Positions 57,704-64,000 of a stretch of DNA of 64,000 nt are shown here, one piece after another. The notes beneath the pieces were generated by a model. It did not search any database. It worked only from the letters and a program-made list of their open reading frames with translations, and was not told where the DNA came from. Each line of letters begins with the position of its first letter. Position 1 is the first letter of the stretch. A program made the translations under genes and the position numbers. The DNA lies in contig NZ_CP141184.1 in NCBI RefSeq assembly GCF_035609205.1, forward strand, positions 930,001-994,000, read 5' to 3'. This DNA comes from Hymenobacter sp. GOD-10R. Its GTDB lineage: Bacteria > Bacteroidota > Bacteroidia > Cytophagales > Hymenobacteraceae.

Positions 57704-59563
57704 TTACTCAATCTTCTTCCCCGTCATAGCTTGCTTGATGGAGATATTCATCACGCGCTCGGCGAAGGGACTTGTGAGGGCTTCTAGCTCATCCACAGCT
57801 TTGAGGATGGTATCCTTGTCGTTGGTTGCTAAAGAGTCCTTCAAGGTCTGCGTTTGTGCAGTTGTTTGCGTGATTTCCTCCTGGGTGAGATGCTCAGCGT
57901 TTTTGGTGATAAAGCGTTCTACCTGGTAGATCATCTGCTCGGCTACGGTGCGGGCTTCGATGACCATACGGGCCGCTACGTCCTCGCGGGCATGCGTGAG
58001 CGAATCCATAAGCATTTGCTCCACTTGGTCGTCAGTAAGGCCGTATTGAGGCTTGATCTCGACGGCTTGGCGCGTGTTGGAGCGTAACTCAATGGCTTCT
58101 ACCTTCAGAATACCATCGGCATTCAGGATGAAGTTGACGTCGACCTTCGGCAAACCAGCAGGCATAGCTGGAATACCGCGTAAGTCGAATTCCGCCAGTT
58201 TACGGTTTTCCTTCACTAAGTCCCGCTCGCCCTGGTATACAGAGATTTTTAGATTCACCTGTCCATCAACCGACGTTGTGTACTGCCGACCTGCTTTGGT
58301 TGGAATCTTGGAGTTGCGCGGAATGATGGGGTCCATCAAGCCGCCCAAGGTCTCAATCCCTAGGGTCAGAGGCGTTACGTCAAGCAGCAGCACGTCGCGC
58401 CGGTTGCCGGCTAAGATGTCGGCTTGAATAGCCGCGCCAAGTGCTACTACTTCATCGGGGTTGAGCGAATTGTTGGCGGGTTGTTGGAAAAATTCCGATA
58501 CGGTATCATACACCAGCGGCACGCGAGTCGAACCGCCAACGAGTAGTACGGCATCGAGATCTTTCGGACCTAGCTTAGCATCAGCTAGCGCCTGGCGACA
58601 CGAATCAATTGTGCGCTGTACGAGCGGCTGAATAAGGCTATTGAACTTGACTTTGGTGAGCGGCAAGCGGACACCAGCAAATTGCGCCTCAAATTCATCA
58701 TGCTGGCTTAGGTGCTTCTTGGCTTGCTCGGCCAACAGGCGCAACTCCTGCTGGGCAGAGGAGTTATCGTGCAACACCGTTGTTAGTTGATAGTCGAACG
58801 TCCAATGATCGATAATAGCGCGGTCGAGGTCGTCGCCCCCTAGGTAGGTGTCGCCGTTGGTGCTTAGTACCTCGAAGATGCCCTGCTGAATGCGGAGAAT
58901 GCTAATATCAAAAGTGCCGCCACCTAGGTCGTATACAGCCACGGTTTTCTCCTCTTCCGGTGAGAGGCCGATACCGTAAGCCAGCGCCGCTGCTGTCGGC
59001 TCATTCACGATACGTAGCACTTCTAACCCAGCTAACCGGCCTGCATCGCGCGTGGCTTGGCGCTGAGAGTCATTGAAGTACGCCGGCACTGTGATAACAG
59101 CCCGGTTGACGGGCGTCTTGAGGGCGTGTTCGGCGCGGGCGCGCAGCTCCCGCAGAATCTCTGCCGACAAGTCGATAGGAGAGTAGAATCGGTCGCCCAC
59201 CCGGATCTTGACCAAGCCCTCCGAGTTGTCGTCGATGATCTTGTATCCAAAATGCCCGGCGTGCTCGCCTACGTCACGGTAGGATTTGCCGAGCAAGCGC
59301 TTCACCGAATAGATTGTGTTCTGCGGATCGGTAAGTAGATAGTCCTTGGCCTCGTTGCCAACGATTGGTTCTGCATCGTCGGCAGGAAAGTGCACAACGG
59401 AAGGCACGATGGTACCGCGGCCTTGGTCGTTGATGGCAATAGGCTGCCGGTTTTCAGGATGGATGTAGGCGACCAAGCTATTCGTGGTGCCTAGGTCAAT
59501 CCCGACAATAATTTCTTCTTGTTGTATGCTCCCGGTTGAGAGGTTGATTGCGACTTTGGCCAT
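57704..59563 (-). CDS. hscA: HscA-type Hsp70 chaperone
   Basis: The ATG at 59563 gives 619 residues; the frame extends 14 residues upstream without family support. An N-terminal extension precedes IIVGIDLGTTNSLVAYI, as in HscA rather than DnaK. The ATPase domain has VYDLGGGTFDISI and VLLVGGSTRVPLV, and the substrate domain starts LLDVTPLTLGIETLGG. The C-terminal lid is short with no DnaK-type EEV tail. HscA helps IscU transfer Fe-S clusters; neither iscU nor hscB is next to it here, so the role is inferred from sequence type. Confidence 0.85.
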   Translation of the reverse strand: MAKVAINLSTGSIQQEEIIVGIDLGTTNSLVAYIHPENRQPIAINDQGRGTIVPSVVHFPADDAEPIVGNEAKDYLLTDPQNTIYSVKRLLGKSYRDVGEHAGHFGYKIIDDNSEGLVKIRVGDRFYSPIDLSAEILRELRARAEHALKTPVNRAVITVPAYFNDSQRQATRDAGRLAGLEVLRIVNEPTAAALAYGIGLSPEEEKTVAVYDLGGGTFDISILRIQQGIFEVLSTNGDTYLGGDDLDRAIIDHWTFDYQLTTVLHDNSSAQQELRLLAEQAKKHLSQHDEFEAQFAGVRLPLTKVKFNSLIQPLVQRTIDSCRQALADAKLGPKDLDAVLLVGGSTRVPLVYDTVSEFFQQPANNSLNPDEVVALGAAIQADILAGNRRDVLLLDVTPLTLGIETLGGLMDPIIPRNSKIPTKAGRQYTTSVDGQVNLKISVYQGERDLVKENRKLAEFDLRGIPAMPAGLPKVDVNFILNADGILKVEAIELRSNTRQAVEIKPQYGLTDDQVEQMLMDSLTHAREDVAARMVIEARTVAEQMIYQVERFITKNAEHLTQEEITQTTAQTQTLKDSLATNDKDTILKAVDELEALTSPFAERVMNISIKQAMTGKKIE

Positions 59564-59649
59564 GCGTGTAAAAGGAGGACGCGCCGTGGCGCGTGGAGTG
59601 AACAAAACAGCGTAGCGAGCTAGGCTACTACTTAAACTGTTTTGGGCCG

Positions 59650-59657
59650 CAAAAGTA
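59650..59657 (-). promoter_or_regulatory. Candidate -7 element for hscA (TACTTTTG)
   Basis: Read on the minus strand it matches TAnnTTTG, about 86 nt upstream of the hscA ATG. No -33 box is clear. Confidence 0.45.
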
Positions 59658-59904
59658 GCGAAGAAATGCCGGCGGGTATGGTTTTACCCATTGATGCTAG
59701 CCTGTAGCTCTACTAGCGACGTGCAAAGCAACCTAGTTGAAGGTCAGTACGGAAAAGAAACGGCACAGTACCTAGGTCGGATTTTATGCTCGACCTAGCA
59801 TCCTTTCTAAGTCAGCGAGAGCATAGTAAGCGGGCCATGCTGAGCAGTACCCTGAAACCCGAAAAGGAATTAATTCCTGCTAGTAATGGTTATACTACTG
59901 AAAG

Positions 59905-59941
59905 CCATCAAGAAAGTAAGTTTAGCTACTTGATGGTTTTT
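59905..59941 (+). terminator. Hairpin terminator without an upstream protein gene
   Basis: Stem CCATCAAG / CTTGATGG with a 16-nt loop, flanked by AAAG and T5. Nothing coding on the plus strand precedes it, so it may end a small RNA. Confidence 0.65.
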
Positions 59942-60015
59942 CTCGTAAAAGAGAGATACATGGTTTCCCGGGCACTGGGAGGCCTTTTCCAATAAACCGT
60001 AACCAGCCAGTGAAG

Positions 60016-60846
60016 ATGGAAAAGCCAAATGTAGTGCGTCGTCAGCGTGTTAAGCGTCGTGCTCGTCGGATGATGCGTCGCGTGTTACCGTTCGTTGCTT
60101 CTTTGTTTATGGCGACCCCTTTGGCTTCGTCCATCAACAAATCAGTAGCAGGCGGAGTGCGTACCGAAGCGCGTGCCGTTTCTGCAAAGCAGATGCAGGT
60201 TGCTTTTTACGAGCAGAACCTCCAGAACTTGTATCATGACTTGAACGTGGAACAGCAAGGGCTGCACTACGACGTATTTGAGAAAGCCATGACTGGCTAC
60301 CTCAATTTGAAGCAAGACAATAAGCTAGGTGATAAGCAACTGCTAACTGTAGTAGATTTCAGCTTGCCTTCCACTGAAAAGCGCTTGTGGGTATTGAACC
60401 TAGCTACTAAGCAGGTTCTGTTTCATACTCTAGTGGCACATGGTCACAACTCGGGCGAAAACGTAGCGACAAACTTCTCTAACGAGAACGAATCGAACAT
60501 GAGTAGCTTAGGCTTCTATGTGACCGATAGCGAGTACATGGGTAAGCACGGTCGTTCCCTCAAGCTAAACGGCCTGGACCTAGGTTACAACGACAATGCC
60601 TTGATGCGCTCTGTCGTGATGCACGGCGCCGACTACGTGAGCGAAGATTTTATTCGTCAGAATGGTCGACTAGGTCGTAGCCTTGGCTGCCCTGCCTTGC
60701 CAATGGACCAGTACGCACAAATCATTGACACCGTAAACGGCGGTACTTGCTTGTTTATCAACGGGCAGAGCCCAACGTATTCTTCACACTATCTGAATAC
60801 GGAAGTAGCAATGAATGCCTATCTAGGTGGCACCCAATCGATCTAA
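60016..60846 (+). CDS. Murein L,D-transpeptidase catalytic domain protein (YkuD_2 type)
   Basis: The ATG at 60016 (a GTG lies two codons earlier) gives 276 residues. A strongly basic start (RRQRVKRRARRMMRRV) precedes a hydrophobic segment around residues 25-43, so it is anchored or exported. The catalytic domain shows VVMHGADYVSE with His203 and GRSLGCPALP with nucleophile Cys225, the active pair of L,D-transpeptidases that form 3-3 peptidoglycan cross-links or attach proteins. Family members of this Bacteroidota type have unknown exact substrate. A terminator follows. Confidence 0.88.
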   Translation: MEKPNVVRRQRVKRRARRMMRRVLPFVASLFMATPLASSINKSVAGGVRTEARAVSAKQMQVAFYEQNLQNLYHDLNVEQQGLHYDVFEKAMTGYLNLKQDNKLGDKQLLTVVDFSLPSTEKRLWVLNLATKQVLFHTLVAHGHNSGENVATNFSNENESNMSSLGFYVTDSEYMGKHGRSLKLNGLDLGYNDNALMRSVVMHGADYVSEDFIRQNGRLGRSLGCPALPMDQYAQIIDTVNGGTCLFINGQSPTYSSHYLNTEVAMNAYLGGTQSI

Positions 60847-60863
60847 CTATTCTTTCCTATAAG

Positions 60864-60899
60864 AAAAGCCCAGCTGCTTCTTGCGGCTGGGCTTTTTTG
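60864..60899 (+). terminator. Intrinsic terminator after the L,D-transpeptidase gene
   Basis: Stem AAAAGCCCAGC / GCTGGGCTTTT with an 11-nt loop and T-tract; it lies 28 nt from the converging Ldh-family gene. Confidence 0.88.
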
Positions 60900-60926
60900 T
60901 TGAAGTTGGCTACGGCTACAAAGCAC

Positions 60927-61988
60927 TTAGAGCGTGAGGCCGAATTTTTGGCCAACGGTTTCTAAGTCCTTCACTACTGGGTCCAGCAGCGGAATACCGT
61001 CGAGCAGCCGCTGCGCCGATATTTCGCGCTCTGGGTCGCCGGGAATGAGTACCTGCTTGCCTTCCACTGCGCGTGCGTTGCGGAACGTGGTAATCCAGTT
61101 ATCCATGTGCGCCTTGAACTCCGCCGCTGGTCGGAAAGCATCGATACGCATAGCGCCGAAGAAATGGCCGATCCCTTGGCCTACTGGATCAGCAGGTGGT
61201 TGGAGGAATGCTACGAAGGGTGGCACCCACGGTCCATAATTAGCCCCCGAAAGTACCGCCGAGAAAATATCCACGATGCTACCTAGGCAGTAGCCTTTAT
61301 GCGAACCGGTTTCGCCGCCGAGTGGAAGCAACGCGCCACCTTCTTTCAGCTCATTGGGGTTCGTCGAGCCTTGGCCGTGCTTGTCTTGAATCCAGCCATC
61401 AGGTGCAGGCAATTGTTTGCGCTGCAAAATTTCGAGCTTGCCATTGGCGGCAGTGGTGGTAGCAAAGTCCGCTACGAAGTCGGGCTGCTCGCCAGCGGGC
61501 ACGGCCACGGCGATGGGGTTGGTACCGAGCAGCCGGTCGAGCGAATACGTAGGTGCTACGAGCGGGCTAGCATTCGTCATGGCCATACCGATCATGTCGT
61601 GCGCCAACGCCTTCATAGCATGATATCCGGCAATACCGAAGTGATTAGAGTTCTTGACCGAGACCCAGCCGGTGCCTGCTACGCGCGCTTTTTCCAACGC
61701 TACGTTCATCGCCTTCGGGGCCACCACTAAGCCTAGGCCACCGTCGCCATCTATTACCGCGGTGCTCGGCGTTTCGTACACCACGCCCACGCGTGGCGTG
61801 GGGTTGATGCGGCCCGCTTCCCAGAGGCGTACGTAGCCGATCAGGCGCGCCACCCCGTGCGAGTCGATACCGCGCAAATCAGCTGCTAGTAGCGACTCGG
61901 TAGCTAGGGTAGCATCATCATCGGGGCAACCGATACTTTTGAAGACGGACTCAGTGAAGGTGAAAAGCTGATTATAAGGAAAAGTCAC
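60927..61988 (-). CDS. Ldh-family NAD(P)-dependent oxidoreductase (malate/L-lactate/ureidoglycolate dehydrogenase type)
   Basis: A 353-residue enzyme of the Ldh_2 family, which oxidises or reduces 2-hydroxy acids with NAD(P). DSHGVARLIGYVRLWEAG holds the catalytic His, VSVKNSNHFGIAGYHA and ATTTAANGKLEI with the C-terminal GSHKGYCLGSIVDIF are the cofactor and substrate blocks. It differs from classical LDH/MDH in fold. The physiological substrate cannot be read from sequence. It lies upstream of nothing obvious; the Ppx/GppA gene ends 77 nt before its start. Confidence 0.9.
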   Translation of the reverse strand: MTFPYNQLFTFTESVFKSIGCPDDDATLATESLLAADLRGIDSHGVARLIGYVRLWEAGRINPTPRVGVVYETPSTAVIDGDGGLGLVVAPKAMNVALEKARVAGTGWVSVKNSNHFGIAGYHAMKALAHDMIGMAMTNASPLVAPTYSLDRLLGTNPIAVAVPAGEQPDFVADFATTTAANGKLEILQRKQLPAPDGWIQDKHGQGSTNPNELKEGGALLPLGGETGSHKGYCLGSIVDIFSAVLSGANYGPWVPPFVAFLQPPADPVGQGIGHFFGAMRIDAFRPAAEFKAHMDNWITTFRNARAVEGKQVLIPGDPEREISAQRLLDGIPLLDPVVKDLETVGQKFGLTL

Positions 61989-62065
61989 GGTCGGTGTTGA
62001 TAAGGTGAGTTGACTAGATGAATGCCGCCTACCAGCTTAGAGCTATAGGAGCGGACTAGCAGACG

Positions 62066-63019
62066 TTAGCGCTTTAGCATTTCGGCAAGCAAGCCTTCTT
62101 TCAGCGCGTAAGCGGAAGACCGAACCCGCGTGAAGCCATAGGTCTTGAGCACGAAGTCAACCAGCACGCAGGCGACTACAATCATGTCGGCGCGTAGCGA
62201 TGTCATGCCGGGAAGGGCCAAGCGGCCCGCCCGATCGAGGGTAAGCAGTTGGTTGTAGCTTTCATAGAAGCTATCAGATCCGATTTCTGTTTCGGGCGGT
62301 AAGGCATACTCTGAGCGGTTTACACCGACGCGGGCAGCTTGCAAATCACCTAACGTATCGAAGCTACCGGAAGCCCCCACCAAGTCTACTGGCTGATAGT
62401 GCTGCACGGCCGAGGTCAAAGGAGCTAGCGTTGAAGCTAGGTAGGCTTGCTCGGCGCGCACTTCTTCGGGCGTAATAGGGTCGTGGTGCATAAACAGATC
62501 CAGCAACCGTTGCGCGCCGATTTCAAAGCTTTGCTTCCAGAAGATCGTCGCATTGTTGGCAATGATGAACTCCACACTACCGCCGCCGATATCCATCAGC
62601 AAGTGTGGCTGCTGACCTAGGTCCACAGCTTGCCGTACTCCCTCGCAAATCAGTTCTGCCTCTCGGTCGCCGGGAATTACGTCGACTTTAATCCCGGTTT
62701 GCTCAAATATGTCTTGTACTAGTTCGGCGCCATTGCGGGCACTGCGCACAGCACTGGTAGCAGTAGCGCGAACTTCCGTGGCTTGGTGCAGCTCAATTTC
62801 CTCCTGAAATGCTGTGAGCGTGTGAAGTGCCCGGGCATAAGGTGCCGGCGCAATTTCCCCTTTACTGATGCCACCTTCACCCAAACGTACGCCCACCTTT
62901 GTCTGGAGCAAGATTGTCGGCTCGGCATGTCGCACCTCAGGTAACTCCACAATCAGCAGGTGGAAGGTATTTGTGCCCATGTCGATGAGCGCCAGACGTT
63001 GGTGTTTGGGGATAGTCAT
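62066..63019 (-). CDS. Ppx/GppA-family phosphatase
   Basis: A 317-residue member of the exopolyphosphatase/pppGpp phosphatase family, acting on polyphosphate or guanosine pentaphosphate. ALIDMGTNTFHLLIVEL is the N-terminal ATPase-like motif, ATSAVRSARNG and MDIGGGSVEFI follow, and a conserved GASGSFDTLGD block appears midway. It is the short form lacking the C-terminal HD domain of E. coli Ppx. The ATG at 63019 was chosen over the TTG two codons earlier. It shares strand with the methyltransferase gene upstream. Confidence 0.92.
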   Translation of the reverse strand: MTIPKHQRLALIDMGTNTFHLLIVELPEVRHAEPTILLQTKVGVRLGEGGISKGEIAPAPYARALHTLTAFQEEIELHQATEVRATATSAVRSARNGAELVQDIFEQTGIKVDVIPGDREAELICEGVRQAVDLGQQPHLLMDIGGGSVEFIIANNATIFWKQSFEIGAQRLLDLFMHHDPITPEEVRAEQAYLASTLAPLTSAVQHYQPVDLVGASGSFDTLGDLQAARVGVNRSEYALPPETEIGSDSFYESYNQLLTLDRAGRLALPGMTSLRADMIVVACVLVDFVLKTYGFTRVRSSAYALKEGLLAEMLKR

Positions 63020-63108
63020 ACGCAATAAGAGTACAGGTAGAAAGGGCGCTTTGTGCTACCGCGCAGCGCCGTAGCAGAAAAAGCTAGGATAGAGAGGAGT
63101 TGTTAGCA

Positions 63109-63990
63109 TCAACTGCTGAACCGGCAAAAAGTCCCGAGCGGCAACTTACGCTGTGCTTGGTCGTGTAGGTAAATCTCCCCGAGTTCACGCACGCCGCTGA
63201 TGGGAGGGAAGATGTTGTTGATGAGGTTATCTAGAATAAGCGCTGAGAAGCCCAGCGAGTATAAGTTGATGACGAAAAAATGATCTGTGGGGTCCAGGAG
63301 CTGGTGGCAGAGCTTTAGCAACTCGTTCAACTCATCTTCCAGCTGCCACTTCTCGCCGTTTGGGCCACGGCCGTAAGCGGGTGGGTCGAGAATGAGGCCC
63401 TGGTATTTGCTGCCCCGCTTCACTTCGCGGCGCACGTACTTCATGGCATCCTCGACGAGCCAGCGCACCCCATCGAGGTTAGACGCTTCCATGTTGTCGC
63501 GGGCCCAGAAGTTTACTTGCTTCACCGAGTCGAGGTGCGTCACGTCGGCACCAGCGGCACGGGCCGCTAGGGTCGCCGCGCCCGTGTAGGCAAACAGGTT
63601 CAGTACCCGTGGCACGGCGGCTTGGCGCTTTTTTGTTTGCTCGAAAATAAAGCGCCAATTGGGATCTTGCTCCGGAAACAGCCCTACGTGCTTGAACGCC
63701 GATAGCCCTAGTCGGAAGCGTAGGCGCAAGTCGCCCTGATTATAGTTGATGACCCACTGCTCGGGCATGCCAGGTTTGAGCTGCCATTGGCCGCGTTCGG
63801 TGCTGCCTTTTTCCCGCCGGAAAGTGGCATTGGCGCGCTGCCACTCGCTAGCGGGCAGGTGCGGGTCCCAGATGGCTTGAGGCTCAGGGCGAGCTAGCAC
63901 GTACTGGCCAAAGCGCTCTAGTTTTTCAAAATTGCCGGCGTCGATCAATTCATAATCGGGCCAGGTGCCGGTGGTCAGGAAGGAATACAT
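63109..63990 (-). CDS. RlmI-like class I SAM-dependent rRNA methyltransferase
   Basis: A 293-residue methyltransferase similar to 23S rRNA m5C methyltransferases of the RlmI/SAM_MT group. Motif I is NLFAYTGAATLAARAAGADV, motif II HLDSVKQVNFWARDNME, and motif IV LILDPPAYGRGPNG. The N-terminal PUA domain of E. coli RlmI is absent, as in many shorter homologues. The C-terminus ends FSS just before the stop at 63109. The start at 63990 lies 10 nt from the window edge, so its promoter is outside. Confidence 0.87.
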   Translation of the reverse strand: MYSFLTTGTWPDYELIDAGNFEKLERFGQYVLARPEPQAIWDPHLPASEWQRANATFRREKGSTERGQWQLKPGMPEQWVINYNQGDLRLRFRLGLSAFKHVGLFPEQDPNWRFIFEQTKKRQAAVPRVLNLFAYTGAATLAARAAGADVTHLDSVKQVNFWARDNMEASNLDGVRWLVEDAMKYVRREVKRGSKYQGLILDPPAYGRGPNGEKWQLEDELNELLKLCHQLLDPTDHFFVINLYSLGFSALILDNLINNIFPPISGVRELGEIYLHDQAQRKLPLGTFCRFSS

Positions 63991-64000
63991 AACTTTCGGT

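Larger units (their letters stand above)
59564..60015. other. Intergenic region upstream of hscA and the L,D-transpeptidase gene
   Basis: About 450 bp. It contains a minus-strand TACTTTTG box for hscA, one ACCTAGGT palindrome, the palindrome GGAATTAATTCC, and a plus-strand hairpin terminator at 59905-59941. A 69-codon open frame (59786-59995) runs through the terminator and looks accidental. A small RNA ending at the hairpin is possible. Confidence 0.5.

Noticed and set aside
59786..59995. 69-codon open frame starting MLDLASFL
   Set aside because: It reads through the hairpin terminator at 59905-59941, has no conserved look and no start context; treated as accidental.

Overview
The window is a housekeeping segment of a Bacteroidota chromosome, most likely from the Cytophagales/Hymenobacteraceae (Hymenobacter-like). 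That placement is inference from several visible signs. Promoters read TTTG-N19/20-TAnnTTTG, most start codons lack a Shine-Dalgarno sequence, and the gene order is tRNA-Tyr/Gly/Thr-tuf-tRNA-Trp-secE-nusG-rplKAJL-rpoBC followed by rpsL-rpsG-fusA-rpsJ. A DUF3467 gene follows rpoC, map-infA-rpmJ follow secY, and the encoded S4, S14 and L36 lack the classical zinc ligands.

Layout. 1-2.3 kb: a minus-strand set with a Met/His-rich outer-membrane protein (cut by the left edge), an AraC-type regulator with an N-terminal CxxC heavy-metal-like domain, and a small membrane protein. 2.5-8.3 kb: a small lipoprotein, 3-methyladenine DNA glycosylase, a methyltransferase, a secreted protein of unknown role, S-adenosylhomocysteine hydrolase and a GH16-like secreted protein. 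8.5-11.7 kb: a surface-polysaccharide operon (GT2, GT9, O-antigen-ligase-like). 11.7-18.7 kb: ECF sigma factor plus zinc anti-sigma, gmk, nadD, then frr and pyrH, a biotin carrier protein and an M1 aminopeptidase.

18.8-57 kb is almost wholly the transcription/translation supercluster: four tRNAs, tuf, secE, nusG, rplKAJL, rpoBC, rpsL-rpsG-fusA-rpsJ, then the S10/spc/alpha operons from rplC to rplQ, followed by eno and a DivIC/FtsB-like gene. It is divided by recognisable hairpin terminators and promoters. Between rpsJ (with a strong terminator) and rplC lie two tandem, AT-rich, paralogous O-antigen-ligase-like membrane genes that do not belong to the ribosomal set. 57-64 kb returns to scattered housekeeping genes: an HscA-type Hsp70, a YkuD-type L,D-transpeptidase, an Ldh-family oxidoreductase, a Ppx/GppA phosphatase and an RlmI-like methyltransferase.

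No CRISPR array, prophage, insertion sequence or defence island is visible. The most interesting signals are: the ligase pair lodged in the ribosomal cluster; matching Arg/Gly/Asp/Asn-rich disordered tails on S3 and S5, which meet at the mRNA entry channel; two mutually exclusive hairpins between rpsM and rpsK; a 50-bp perfect palindrome abutting the start codon of the Met/His-rich protein; a shared TTTGC(A/G)CTCCC promoter block on translation genes; a compulsory non-ATG start for rpoB; and at least 15 copies of the palindrome ACCTAGGT.
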